Virus record (IMG/VR): IMGVR_UViG_3300050190_000058
Location: 1 to 32,001 of that record
Source of the DNA: a virus
Reading direction: 5' to 3' (one strand)
Length of the DNA: 32,001 nt
Shown: positions 1 through 7,325 of the stretch, in pieces
How the letters are laid out: every line of letters starts with the position of its first letter
How positions within the stretch are numbered: the first letter of the stretch is position 1
Notes under the pieces: model-generated
The model's database searches: none
Told to the model about the DNA's origin: nothing
What the model saw: only the letters and a program-made list of their open reading frames with translations
Made by a program: the position numbers and the translations under genes

Positions 1-327
1 CCGTGCGTGACTTGTTTAACGAGTGAAAAAGAATCATCGCAATGGGAACCGGTAAAGGAAGTAAATAAGAGTTGCGGTACCTGCGAACACGAACGGGTGT
101 TTTCTACAGACACTTCTTATTTTTGCCATAGATGTGCTGGCCTTGATAAATGGGAGCCGGAAGAAGATCCAAAAGTGGAGGCCAATGAGGGGATGTTCTG
201 CCCATTCAAAAACGGGGATCAACTCCATTGCCGCCAAGAGAAATGTGGTATCTGGGCAGTGGATGGTCGCACGGGAACCGGGATGTGTGCCCTGGTGATG
301 ATAGCGGGAAAGGCGGCAAACAGATGA
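1..327 (+). CDS. Cys-rich hypothetical protein, 5' end off the window
   Basis: The frame is open to the first base of the window, so the gene probably begins upstream; the first internal start is GTG at 7. The product carries Cys pairs (CGTC, CHRC, then CPF and a late Cys) and a repeated WEP motif, which suggests one or two zinc-binding knuckles. It resembles the small Cys-rich early proteins of clostridial phages but I do not recognise a family. Its stop overlaps the ATG of the next gene (ATGA), so the two are probably translationally coupled. Confidence 0.6.
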   Translation, partial: PCVTCLTSEKESSQWEPVKEVNKSCGTCEHERVFSTDTSYFCHRCAGLDKWEPEEDPKVEANEGMFCPFKNGDQLHCRQEKCGIWAVDGRTGTGMCALVMIAGKAANR

Positions 328-605
328 ACACTATAAAAAAGGATACAGGCAAGGCAGTATCTGCCGAGACCATGCAGCGCTGGGCCGATATGCGCACCGA
401 GTTCTTTGCGGAGTATGGCAATAGGAAACTGATTAGCGTAGAAAGCATGTTTGGTATCCACTTGACAGAGGAGTCCTTTTTAGCGACATTTGATCACTAC
501 AAAACTACTGTTCTAAAGCACTCAGAATATCCGGAACAGTTAGATGCAATGTACAACAAAGTTCGTTTCTTCTGTGTCCGCAAGGTCGAAGGAGGAGCGC
601 AATGA
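324..605 (+). CDS. hypothetical early phage protein, 93 aa
   Basis: The ATG at 324 overlaps the previous stop in an ATGA arrangement, which I prefer to the upstream in-frame ATG at 228 that would overlap the neighbour by 100 bp. The product is mixed-charge and helical, with no Cys cluster and no motif that I recognise. It ends in ATGA overlap with the next small gene. Function unknown. Confidence 0.6.
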   Translation: MNTIKKDTGKAVSAETMQRWADMRTEFFAEYGNRKLISVESMFGIHLTEESFLATFDHYKTTVLKHSEYPEQLDAMYNKVRFFCVRKVEGGAQ

Positions 606-772
606 CCGAAGTGCGCTGCCCCTGGGAAGAGTGTTTATGGAATAATGATGCTACCTGTGAACGGCACATCATTATGCTGACAAACAAGAATGATCCTACC
701 ACCAACAAGAATGACCCTACCACCTTGGACTGCGACCAATATGAAACAGGGTGTGAAAATGATAACGAATGA
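602..772 (+). CDS. small Cys-rich protein with a tandem heptapeptide, 56 aa
   Basis: The ATG at 602 lies 4-7 bases after a GAAGGAGGAG ribosome binding site and overlaps the previous stop (ATGA). The product has five Cys (CPWEEC, then C, C and C) and an exact tandem repeat of NKNDPTT encoded by two 21-bp units at about 686-727 that differ by one silent base. It is probably a small zinc-binding protein. Function unknown. Confidence 0.5.
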   Translation: MTEVRCPWEECLWNNDATCERHIIMLTNKNDPTTNKNDPTTLDCDQYETGCENDNE

Positions 773-1043
773 GCCGGAACCTTACCCCTGCGAACGCACC
801 AACGAACAGATCGTGTCCTGCTTCGGCTGTGGATACTACGAGGTAGACTACGGCCGATATAATCCAAACCTTTCTTATCGTGTTTGTACCTACCCGGACA
901 GTGACGAGGCAAAAGCTACGGACTTAGTAAACAAATTATGCAACTTATGCGACGAGAACAAAGGCATCAAGTTTGACGACATTAGATGCCAGGGGTGCAA
1001 GCTCCAGCAATATTGGGACGAAAACTGGAAGGGGATCATTTAA
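759..1043 (+). CDS. Cys-rich hypothetical protein, 94 aa
   Basis: The reading frame has seven Cys including CFGCGYY, CNLC and CQGC, compatible with a zinc ribbon. The start is uncertain: ATG 759 overlaps the previous gene by 14 bp and has only a weak Shine-Dalgarno, and ATG 741 is an alternative. The stop overlaps the start of the ERF gene (TAATG), so it lies in the same operon. Function unknown. Confidence 0.55.
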   Translation: MITNEPEPYPCERTNEQIVSCFGCGYYEVDYGRYNPNLSYRVCTYPDSDEAKATDLVNKLCNLCDENKGIKFDDIRCQGCKLQQYWDENWKGII

Positions 1044-1714
1044 TGAACATCTACGAAAAGTTACTAAAATGCCGGATCGAACTGCAAGACAAGAACCTGA
1101 AAAAATCAGGGGTGAATAAGTTTGCCGGATATGACTACTACGAATTGTCTGACTTTTTACCGGCCGCAAATCAACTATTCGCAAATACTAAACTTTGTCC
1201 GCTGATCACATTCAATGCCGATGTGGCAACAATGGTCCTGGTCAATGCAGAAAAACCAGAAGAAACGCTGACTTTTACGTCTCCGATGGCAGCCGCTGAT
1301 TTAAAGGGATGCCACCCAATTCAAAACTTAGGCGCAGTTGAAACCTATAGCCGCAGGTATCTCTACATCACTGCCTTAGAAATTACTGAGCATGATGCCC
1401 TAGATGCCACCACAGGCAAGCCAACAGTACAAAAACCAGTACAAGAGAAGCCTGGCACACCTACGGCAAAAGTTGTCACTATCACTACACCTATGGCAAA
1501 GGCTATGACAACACCGATCCCTGTTGACTCACCACTTGTATGCTCGGAGTGCGGAGCCGGTATCACCTTAAAGGTGTCCAACTATTCGACTCAAAGACTT
1601 GGGCGGCCACTGTGTTTCACCTGCCAGAAAGCGGGCACAGCACCGGAGCCGCAGTCTGAAGATAATTTCGACCTGAACCAAGAGGAACCACCGGGGGTAA
1701 AAGGTGATGTCTAA
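1043..1714 (+). CDS. erf: ERF-family single-strand annealing recombinase with C-terminal zinc ribbon
   Basis: 223 aa. Residues 1-130 match the ERF (essential recombination function) family pattern: an N-terminal helical segment, the GYDYYELSDFLP stretch, and the family core around QNLGAVETYSRRYLYITALEI. ERF proteins anneal complementary single strands in phage recombination and genome circularisation. A Pro/Thr-rich linker follows, then a CSEC...CFTC zinc ribbon near residues 175-205, often seen at the tail of Bacillota phage ERF proteins. The ATG at 1043 has a GGAAGGGG site upstream and overlaps the previous stop. It is placed before the replication genes, as usual. Confidence 0.85.
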   Translation: MNIYEKLLKCRIELQDKNLKKSGVNKFAGYDYYELSDFLPAANQLFANTKLCPLITFNADVATMVLVNAEKPEETLTFTSPMAAADLKGCHPIQNLGAVETYSRRYLYITALEITEHDALDATTGKPTVQKPVQEKPGTPTAKVVTITTPMAKAMTTPIPVDSPLVCSECGAGITLKVSNYSTQRLGRPLCFTCQKAGTAPEPQSEDNFDLNQEEPPGVKGDV

Positions 1715-2018
1715 ATGCACGGAAATTGCGATTGAGGAGAACTGGTGTGCACTTGCCCTCTGTATTTTGACAAAAAGACGGCCTAAACAGGCCCTTGACT
1801 ACATCCGCCACGGGGAGCGACAGAGTGTTCACCTTGTCTGTCGCTCCCCGGTGGAACTGGATATTGGGAAGATGGTCGAGATGCGGGAGTCGGGGATGTT
1901 TTATAGGGAGATTGGCGAGGTATTCGGGCTGACTGAGAACGCGGCCTATCTTCGGATATACCGACACAGGCTACGGTTGCAAGCAGAAAAGGGAGTGATC
2001 CCATCCGACCGAAAATAA
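1707..2018 (+). CDS. small helix-turn-helix DNA-binding protein, 103 aa
   Basis: The C-terminal half (about residues 52-90) reads as a sigma-like helix-turn-helix: a helix at DIGKMVEMRES, YREIGEVFGLTENAAYLRIYRHR as the HTH. It probably binds DNA; the target is unknown. The ATG at 1707 follows a GGGGGTAAAAGG stretch and overlaps the end of the ERF gene by 8 bp. The coding sequence contains a perfect 14-bp inverted repeat, reported separately. Confidence 0.65.
   Translation: MSKCTEIAIEENWCALALCILTKRRPKQALDYIRHGERQSVHLVCRSPVELDIGKMVEMRESGMFYREIGEVFGLTENAAYLRIYRHRLRLQAEKGVIPSDRK
1811..1850. repeat. perfect 14-bp inverted repeat (hairpin) inside the HTH gene
   Basis: Arms 1811-1824 and 1837-1850 (CGGGGAGCGACAGA and its exact complement) are separated by a 12-nt loop. 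There is no following T-run, so it is not a standard terminator. It encodes the part of the protein before the HTH. Confidence 0.85.
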
Positions 2019-2023
2019 TATCA

Positions 2024-2428
2024 TTGCTTCTGTCCATGCTCCTGAGCATATGTTTACTACCAACCTGCCTGCGCTTGGATACTCTGCCAAGACCGGCAAT
2101 CATCAGACAAACGCAGAGACCCGTAATGGCAGCACCTGCACCGTCCCGGAGTGATACGAGCAGGACAATAGAGGTAGTGGCAACGGCCTACACATACACA
2201 GGCCACCTAACATTTACCGGCACATTGCCAGGCAGGGGAACCGTGGCCGTTGATCCTCGGGTGATCAGACTCGGATCGATACTTCTTATAGATGGAAAGA
2301 GATACATTGCCGAAGACACTGGACGGGATATCAAGAATAATCGGATAGATATTTTTCTGACGAGTAGGAGCGCATGTCTACAGTTTGGGCGGCGGGTAGT
2401 GGTTGTGAAAATCGAGGGGGAGGACTGA
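2024..2428 (+). CDS. secreted 3D-domain protein (cell-wall hydrolase-like)
   Basis: 134 aa from the TTG at 2024. An N-terminal hydrophobic segment (LLSMLLSICLLPTC) looks like a signal peptide or lipobox-like leader. Residues 50-134 match the 3D domain (named for three Asp): VATAYTYTG, GRGTVAVDP, IAEDTGRDI and RIDIF. The fold is shared with MltA-type lytic transglycosylases and Bacillus YuiC/YocH-like proteins that act on peptidoglycan. The start is doubtful: no ribosome site precedes TTG 2024, while AAAAGGGAG at 1987 points to an ATC at 2003, which would add positively charged residues typical of a signal peptide. Confidence 0.75.
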   Translation: MLLSMLLSICLLPTCLRLDTLPRPAIIRQTQRPVMAAPAPSRSDTSRTIEVVATAYTYTGHLTFTGTLPGRGTVAVDPRVIRLGSILLIDGKRYIAEDTGRDIKNNRIDIFLTSRSACLQFGRRVVVVKIEGED

Positions 2429-2430
2429 GC

Positions 2431-2619
2431 ATGGATTATAAAAAGATACTTGATGACTTAATTGAGAAGTTTGGTAAAGAGCAATTAGGCAAATTTATTG
2501 TTGAGGCAGGATGTCTACATTCATTTGGCATGTCAGAAGTCGGCAACTGTGGAATTTGCCCGTTATATTGTCCCGAGTGTTTGACTAAGGCGCTGGGGCT
2601 GGAGGAGGCGGGGGAATGA
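2431..2619 (+). CDS. Cys-rich small protein, paralogue family copy A, 62 aa
   Basis: ATG 2431 is preceded by GGGGGAGGAC. It has an N-terminal helical part (MDYKKILDDLIEKFGKEQ) then Cys at about 28, 40, 43, 47 and 50, ending in the CPEC pair. The same plan recurs at 2825-3193 (twice) and 6473-6658. It probably binds a metal. Function unknown; the stop overlaps the next start (ATGA). Confidence 0.65.
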   Translation: MDYKKILDDLIEKFGKEQLGKFIVEAGCLHSFGMSEVGNCGICPLYCPECLTKALGLEEAGE

Positions 2620-2822
2620 GCCGTTGTCTTACCTGCGGCCAACTAACCGAGTATAACACTGTCTACTGCACCGCCTGCACGGTAGACAGTGTCAAAGGCA
2701 AATACAAGGGGACGGCCCTGGATGCGATGGTGCGGCAACTGTACCCGGAGTGGTTCCTGTCTGGCTGGGTTGAGCGGAAGCAGATGACTATTGATGAAGA
2801 GGAATTATGGGGGGAGGGATGA
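2616..2822 (+). CDS. zinc-ribbon hypothetical protein, 68 aa
   Basis: Starts with CLTCG and a CTAC pair at about residue 19, a four-Cys zinc knuckle, followed by a Trp-rich acidic part (LYPEWFLSGWVERK). ATG 2616 has GGAGGAGGCGGGG upstream and overlaps copy A's stop. Function unknown. Confidence 0.6.
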   Translation: MSRCLTCGQLTEYNTVYCTACTVDSVKGKYKGTALDAMVRQLYPEWFLSGWVERKQMTIDEEELWGEG

Positions 2823-2824
2823 TC

Positions 2825-3193
2825 ATGGATTCCGAAAAGATATTTGACAGGTTAGTTAAAAAGCTTGGTAGAGAGGGAATAGGTATGCTTATCGTTGGGC
2901 ACATATGTCCAGGCACATTCAATTTGTCAACGGCTGAGGATTGTGTACCTAACCTGCAAAATTGTACTGATTGTTGGGCTGGGACGATGGGGGTGGCGGA
3001 GATTGATTTGAGAATGCATTATGAAGAGATATTTGATGTATTGATTGAAAAGCTTGGTAAAGAGGAATTAATCAGAACTATTATCGATCAAGAATGTCCA
3101 AGTTCATTTGAGTTGTTGAATACTAAGCCTTGTGGAACTTACCCGCAAAATTGCTCCAAGTGTTGGACTAAAGCGATGGGGGAGGAGGATTAA
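2825..3193 (+). CDS. Cys-rich protein, two fused paralogue copies (B1 and B2), 122 aa
   Basis: Two tandem copies of the Cys-rich module lie in one frame: B1 (residues 1-60) and B2 (from the Met codon at 3014). Each has IFDxLxxKLGxE, then CPxxF, a middle Cys and a CxxCW pair. Copy A and the gene at 6473 share the plan. ATG 2825 is chosen because it aligns with the MDYKK starts of its paralogues; ATG 2819 is also possible. The fusion looks like a tandem duplication that lost a stop. Confidence 0.65.
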   Translation: MDSEKIFDRLVKKLGREGIGMLIVGHICPGTFNLSTAEDCVPNLQNCTDCWAGTMGVAEIDLRMHYEEIFDVLIEKLGKEELIRTIIDQECPSSFELLNTKPCGTYPQNCSKCWTKAMGEED

Positions 3194-3194
3194 T

Positions 3195-3374
3195 ATGACT
3201 TGTGAAAAATGCTGGGGTGATGCTTACCGTAGAAGCCGTTGCACCGGCAGAAGCCAATCAGAATCTTATCAAGAATTGTTACTGGAAAGAAAAGACAATC
3301 CTTGTACTCCACAACAGCAGGCAGGGGGTTATTGGGATAAAAAAAATCAATGTGATTTAAGAGATAAATATTAA
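3195..3374 (+). CDS. conserved small phage protein, 59 aa
   Basis: ATG 3195 follows a GGAGGAGG site. The product begins MTCEKCWGDAY and continues with a Gln/Glu-rich helix and a PCTPQQQ motif. I recall similar short proteins in clostridial and Peptococcaceae phages near replication genes; no function is known. The CEKCW motif recalls the end of the neighbouring paralogue family. Confidence 0.65.
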   Translation: MTCEKCWGDAYRRSRCTGRSQSESYQELLLERKDNPCTPQQQAGGYWDKKNQCDLRDKY

Positions 3375-3393
3375 TGTATTGGAGGCTAGACCA

Positions 3394-3675
3394 ATGGAAA
3401 AAACCGTAAATCTTTACTCAGTAGGCACATGTGAAGGCTCCAGTTACTTTGTTTTTGCATCCACGCCAAACAAAGCCCGGGCATTGTGTGTGCGAAGAGA
3501 CTACGACAAAGACGAAGATTATATAAGCCTGAGAGCCTACATCCTGGCAAAAAACGTCGGCGGACTTAACGATGCTGTAGTTGAGGACGAAACCGATAGA
3601 GACTACCCTAGGGTACTAGCAGCAGGATGTCGGTTTTGTACCGAAGCGGAGTTGGAGTTATGGGAGGATAGATAA
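3394..3675 (+). CDS. hypothetical early protein, 93 aa
   Basis: ATG 3394 has TTGGAGG 10 bases upstream. The product has a beta-rich N-terminus (NLYSVGTCEGSSYFVFASTPNKAR) and an acidic C-terminus with a single CRFC pair. I do not recognise a family. Confidence 0.6.
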   Translation: MEKTVNLYSVGTCEGSSYFVFASTPNKARALCVRRDYDKDEDYISLRAYILAKNVGGLNDAVVEDETDRDYPRVLAAGCRFCTEAELELWEDR

Positions 3676-3677
3676 TT

Positions 3678-3803
3678 ATGATATGTCCACAGTGCAATAC
3701 CGAGATGCATCCTCTATATTTCGGAGGTAGCCCATACGACATTATTTGGTGCCCATTATGCGGGCACATGGAAAGGCTGGGGGCAGATGTCAGTAGCGAT
3801 TGA
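3678..3803 (+). CDS. zinc-ribbon micro-protein, 41 aa
   Basis: ATG 3678 is preceded by TGGGAGGATAG. MICPQCNTEM and IIWCPLCGHME form a textbook CPxC...CPxC zinc ribbon. It overlaps the next gene by 17 bp. Function unknown; phages often carry such ribbons among replication genes. Confidence 0.6.
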   Translation: MICPQCNTEMHPLYFGGSPYDIIWCPLCGHMERLGADVSSD

Positions 3804-3987
3804 CCGTGAACTGTACGATGTTCAACGTGCGATATACGTCCCGGTAGCAAGGTGCACGTATAATATGCACCCCTGGGAGATGGACTACGGACAGGTAGAA
3901 CGGCACGGCTGCCTATCCTGGGTTAAACAGAGGCGCTGGGGGCGGCGGGTTTGTAAATATTTTAGGTCGCTAGAGGGGAGGCGGTAG
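3787..3987 (+). CDS. hypothetical basic protein, 66 aa
   Basis: ATG 3787 lies after GGCTGGGGGC. The product is Trp- and Arg-rich (HPWEMDYG, WVKQRRWGRRVCKY) and might bind nucleic acid. It sits just upstream of the replisome organizer. Function unknown and the start is only moderately supported. Confidence 0.5.
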   Translation: MSVAIDRELYDVQRAIYVPVARCTYNMHPWEMDYGQVERHGCLSWVKQRRWGRRVCKYFRSLEGRR

Positions 3988-3995
3988 GTGATTAA

Positions 3996-4826
3996 ATGGA
4001 AAACTTTTTACCATTACGGCGAGAGATAAGAGAGCATTGGATATATAAGGACTCCCAGTATTTTCAGGTGTGGTGCGAAATGCTATTTGCTGCCAGGTTT
4101 TCAAAAGAACCCAAAACAAATATTTACGAACACGTGCTTTATACCATCAATTACGGCGAGTTTATCTGTGGCAGAAGAGGTTGGTCTAGCCGGTTAAAAA
4201 TTGGTGAGCAGAAACTTAGAACATTAATCAAAAAACTCGAAAAAGATGCCATGATACAAACTGTATATATTTTTCCACACAGGTTTACTATCTATAAAAT
4301 CGTAAATTATGAAAAATATAACCTACCAAGCAACCCACCACAAACCTTAGTGGCAGAAGAGGTTAGCCTAGGTGCCAACCCACCAAGCAACCCACCGGTA
4401 ACCCACTGGCAACCCACCGGTAACCCACTGGCAACCACTAAAGAAGAAAGAAAGAAAGAAAAGAAAGTTAAGAATGATCAAGACATGGGTTTTACAGAGT
4501 TCTGGGACTGTTACCCAAGGAAAGTATCCAAGAAAAACGCTCAGTCTGCTTGGGCTAAGATAAGGCCTGACAAAGACCTTTTACAAAAAATGATTACTGC
4601 AATAAAGGATCAAAAGACTAGCCCACAATGGACCAGAGACAATGGAGATAGCATCCCCCATCCTGCTACATGGCTCAACGGCGAAAGGTGGAACGATGAG
4701 ACACAAAGGATAGGCTCATCCGGGGTAGATCATGCCATCCATTTTGACCCTGGCGAACTAGAAATTCGGAAGGAGCGTGAGCAAAACGAACGACCAACTA
4801 GTTCCCCCGGCCAGTCCGGAAGCTGA
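3996..4826 (+). CDS. phage replisome organizer / replication initiator (DnaD-like)
   Basis: 276 aa. The N-terminal 110 residues match the phage replisome-organizer winged helix (EHWIYKDSQYFQVWCEMLFAA, then INYGEFICGRRGWSSRLKI...KLRTLIKKL). A Pro-rich linker (residues 112-150) is encoded by an iteron array. The C-terminal domain (FTEFWDCYPRK...AQSAWAKI...IPHPATWLNGERW) is the one common in phage initiators next to helicases. It presumably melts the origin and recruits the helicase encoded next. The helicase start overlaps this gene by 50 bp. Confidence 0.8.
   Translation: MENFLPLRREIREHWIYKDSQYFQVWCEMLFAARFSKEPKTNIYEHVLYTINYGEFICGRRGWSSRLKIGEQKLRTLIKKLEKDAMIQTVYIFPHRFTIYKIVNYEKYNLPSNPPQTLVAEEVSLGANPPSNPPVTHWQPTGNPLATTKEERKKEKKVKNDQDMGFTEFWDCYPRKVSKKNAQSAWAKIRPDKDLLQKMITAIKDQKTSPQWTRDNGDSIPHPATWLNGERWNDETQRIGSSGVDHAIHFDPGELEIRKEREQNERPTSSPGQSGS
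4332..4480. other. candidate replication origin: 11-bp iterons in the initiator gene
   Basis: AACCCAC(C/T) occurs at 4332, 4377, 4389, 4400, 4411 and 4422. From 4389 to 4432 it forms four head-to-tail 11-bp units, alternating AACCCACCGGT and AACCCACTGGC. Eleven is not a multiple of three, so the repeat is not explained by protein repetition. A purine/AT-rich stretch (about 4438-4480) follows, as at the lambda origin inside gene O. An origin is inferred, not shown. Confidence 0.6.
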
Positions 4827-6120
4827 GGCCGTGGTTATAGGGGCCCTGATGAGCGATCTTTATCAGAACCGGTCATTGGCGTACCTCGATGATATTACGC
4901 CAAGAGACTTCTCGGTTCCAACTTATAGACAGATATTCCAGGCCATTCTAAGTATGATGGCCGAGGGCATAACGCCAGACGAGGTGCTAGTAAATATCCA
5001 ATTGCCGGAGGTAAAAACATCAGAGTTGATTGACCTGCAAAGCCGAGGATGTATACCAAATCGGATGCCACATTACATATCTATCTTGCATCAGCACCGG
5101 AGAGGCCGGAAACTATGTGCCACAATCACGACCGTCGCTCAAGAATTTAGCCAAGGTGCGGACTATGAAAGATTGGAGAATTACCTGCTAACCGCACTGA
5201 ATAATGAGAACACCACATCCGATACGAGTAGTGTATGTGAGGGGATTGACACCGAGCAAATGCTGACGGGTAACAACGAACAGGCGGGCGTTTGTACAGG
5301 GATAACCGAGATAGATCGGGCATTGTGCGGTGGCATTAGACCAGGGGAAGTCTGTTTGTTGGCCGCAAGGACATCCGTGGGGAAATCCGCTTTAGCCGTG
5401 GAGATAGCGTTAAATGCGGTGGAGCTAGGCTGGGAAACCCTGTATATGTCGTATGAGATGCCGAAAAATCAACTCTGGAAAAGACTTTTGGCTTACCAAA
5501 GTGGTGTATCCCTTAGAAAGTTCAGGAACGGACTATTTAGCGGGTTTGAGCAGGGGAAGATCCGCAATGCCAAGGAGACGATCATGGAGTACATGCCTAA
5601 ATTTAGGGTCAATACATCGGCCAATACGCCGGATAAGTTATCCAGATTGGTCAGAGTGGAGCAAGTTCGAGGCGCTGCACAGTTTCTTGTCATAGATCAT
5701 GCTGGCAGAATGCAGATGGATGATCGAACAAATGCCTCGGGGTATGAGCGGATGAGCACGATCATCAACCGTACCAAGGATCTGGCAATTCAGTTAAATA
5801 TACCGATCCTGATGCTCTGGCAACTATCCCGGTCGGTTGAAAGGAAGGAGGATAAAAGACCAGGAATGGAGGATCTCCGGGACTCCGGCCAGGCGGAAGA
5901 AATTGCAGATATGATCATGTTTCTTTCCCGGGATAACTATTATGACACAACAATCCCCTGGGATCAGGCCGAGGTCGTGATAAATATAGCAAAAGCAAGA
6001 GACGGCGCCTACATTGGAGATTTAAAAATCCCATGGAAGCGGATACTCTGCCGGCCGGAGGATGAGGGGCCGAAAATGCTAAAGGTAGGCCAGCAAAGCT
6101 GGCAGGGGGAGACAATATGA
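4777..6120 (+). CDS. dnaB: replicative DNA helicase, DnaB family
   Basis: 447 aa, typical for a DnaB helicase. The N-terminal domain (about 1-140) begins PPASPEAEAVVIGALMSD; the RecA-like domain has Walker A TSVGKSA (residues about 204-210), Walker B FLVIDHAGRM, and a downstream QLSRSVE...RDSGQAEEIADMIMFLSR region with the conserved Arg finger and sensor residues. It unwinds DNA at the fork with the organizer encoded upstream. GTG 4777 is preceded by GGAAGGAG; the start overlaps the previous gene by 50 bp. No separate loader gene is seen. Confidence 0.9.
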   Translation: MSKTNDQLVPPASPEAEAVVIGALMSDLYQNRSLAYLDDITPRDFSVPTYRQIFQAILSMMAEGITPDEVLVNIQLPEVKTSELIDLQSRGCIPNRMPHYISILHQHRRGRKLCATITTVAQEFSQGADYERLENYLLTALNNENTTSDTSSVCEGIDTEQMLTGNNEQAGVCTGITEIDRALCGGIRPGEVCLLAARTSVGKSALAVEIALNAVELGWETLYMSYEMPKNQLWKRLLAYQSGVSLRKFRNGLFSGFEQGKIRNAKETIMEYMPKFRVNTSANTPDKLSRLVRVEQVRGAAQFLVIDHAGRMQMDDRTNASGYERMSTIINRTKDLAIQLNIPILMLWQLSRSVERKEDKRPGMEDLRDSGQAEEIADMIMFLSRDNYYDTTIPWDQAEVVINIAKARDGAYIGDLKIPWKRILCRPEDEGPKMLKVGQQSWQGETI

Positions 6121-6470
6121 TCAATGCAACAAAATATAACAACCGGAAAACCGAGATTGACGGCCACATTTTTGACTCCAAAAAAGAATCAGCTAAATAC
6201 TCCGAATTGGTATTGTTGCAGAAGGCTGGAGAAATTAGGGATATAAAACTACAACCTGGAATTCTACTTCAAGAAGGATTTACCGATCAGGAAGGGCATA
6301 GGCACAGGCCGATTTTCTATATTGCTGATTTTATGGTGACTTATCCTGATGGCAAGGTTGTGGTGATTGATGTAAAAGCATCATCTAAATTTAAAACCGA
6401 TGTTTACAGGTTAAAGAAAAAATTGTTGTTACATAAATATCCGCAGATCAATTTCATGGAGGCGTATTAG
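6117..6470 (+). CDS. DUF1064 protein, predicted PD-(D/E)XK-like nuclease
   Basis: 117 aa, ATGA overlap with the helicase. It matches DUF1064: KYNNRKTEIDGHIFDSKKESAKY at the N-terminus, a YIADF core and VVVIDVKAS, which fit the Glu...Asp...Asp-x-Lys order of PD-(D/E)XK enzymes. The family sits in phage replication modules where RusA often stands, so Holliday-junction or structure-specific cleavage is a reasonable guess but not shown here. Confidence 0.75.
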   Translation: MINATKYNNRKTEIDGHIFDSKKESAKYSELVLLQKAGEIRDIKLQPGILLQEGFTDQEGHRHRPIFYIADFMVTYPDGKVVVIDVKASSKFKTDVYRLKKKLLLHKYPQINFMEAY

Positions 6471-6472
6471 AA

Positions 6473-6658
6473 ATGGATTATAAAAAGATGTTTGACAAGT
6501 TGGTTGAGCCGGTCGGTATAGAGGGAATATGTAGGATTATTATCAGGCAAGTATGTCCGACATATTTTGGTTTACACGATGACGTAACGTGTCTAACCGG
6601 TAAAGCCGGTAAATGCACTGGTTGTTGGGCTAAGGCACTGGAACAGGAGGCCGACTGA
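6473..6658 (+). CDS. Cys-rich small protein, paralogue family copy C, 61 aa
   Basis: Starts MDYKKMFDKLVEPVG and carries CPTYF, a middle Cys, and CTGCWAKAL, aligning along its full length with the modules at 2431 and 2825-3193. ATG 6473 has GGAGGCG about 12 bases upstream. It sits 3.3 kb from the other copies, beyond the helicase, so the family has dispersed. Function unknown. Confidence 0.65.
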   Translation: MDYKKMFDKLVEPVGIEGICRIIIRQVCPTYFGLHDDVTCLTGKAGKCTGCWAKALEQEAD

Positions 6659-6660
6659 GT

Positions 6661-6897
6661 ATGAGCATACAAGTTCATCCGGAGAGAGTACTTGATACTT
6701 TAGGCGTTGACAATTATCGAATCGACGGAACCAAAGTGTATCTCCTTCTGTTCGACTGGTGTAAGATAGCTCGATATTTTGATAAAACCATACTCCCAGG
6801 CTGTGAATGCTTTCACGCCGCAGGTTATTGGTGGCTGAGGGGATCTAAAGAGGAATTGAGACGATGGGAAGACACGATAGATGGGTTCGATCCCTAG
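6661..6897 (+). CDS. hypothetical protein, 78 aa
   Basis: ATG 6661 follows GGAGGCCGACTGAGT, just after copy C's stop. The product has alternating beta segments and Trp residues (YRIDGTKVYLLLFDW, GYWWLRGSKEELRRWED). I do not recognise it. About 60 bp of non-coding DNA follow before the next gene. Confidence 0.55.
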   Translation: MSIQVHPERVLDTLGVDNYRIDGTKVYLLLFDWCKIARYFDKTILPGCECFHAAGYWWLRGSKEELRRWEDTIDGFDP

Positions 6898-6957
6898 ATC
6901 TAAGATTTATTAACAGTTGTTAAATAGTTACATGAGGATGAGGGGGGAGAAAGGCTG

Positions 6958-7104
6958 ATGAAAATAGCGTTGGCAATCCTGGGCTGTATAAGTTTTGTGG
7001 TGGGTTGCCTGGCCTGTATCCGTGGGCAAATTGGGATTGAAATATTATATTTGGCGATATGGCTTCAATGTGCGGTAATTCTAAACGGGAGGGATGCGGA
7101 ATGA
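6958..7104 (+). CDS. small membrane protein, 48 aa
   Basis: ATG 6958 follows AGGGGGGAGAAAGG. The product has two hydrophobic segments (IALAILGCISFVVGCLACI and IEILYLAIWLQCAVIL) with little else. Its stop overlaps the next ATG (ATGA). Function unknown. Confidence 0.55.
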   Translation: MKIALAILGCISFVVGCLACIRGQIGIEILYLAIWLQCAVILNGRDAE

Positions 7105-7310
7105 TTGATATGGAGACCTTCGCAAACTATGATCGCTGGCGTTTAGAGTTAACACCGACAGGCGCATTTGAATGTAAAGTCTGGCTCGAAGGCTGGGAGC
7201 CGTACGCATGGGGACTAGGTGACACCATAGAACTCGCAATCGAAAGGGCGTTGGAGTGGGCAAGGGTGAGAGAGACACAGATCGTCGATCCATTGTATCC
7301 AAAATATTAA
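7101..7310 (+). CDS. hypothetical protein, 69 aa
   Basis: ATG 7101 overlaps the previous stop and is preceded by GGGAGGGATGCGGA, a better start than GTG-like upstream options. The product resembles a small two-layer sandwich: WRLELTPTGAFECKVWLEG then a helix TIELAIERALEWARV. No family recognised. Confidence 0.6.
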   Translation: MIDMETFANYDRWRLELTPTGAFECKVWLEGWEPYAWGLGDTIELAIERALEWARVRETQIVDPLYPKY

Positions 7311-7325
7311 AAAGGAGGAGTCACA

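Noticed and set aside
34-237. Minus-strand frames in the early region, such as this one
   Set aside because: They lie opposite convincing Cys-rich plus-strand genes, have no ribosome sites and odd composition.
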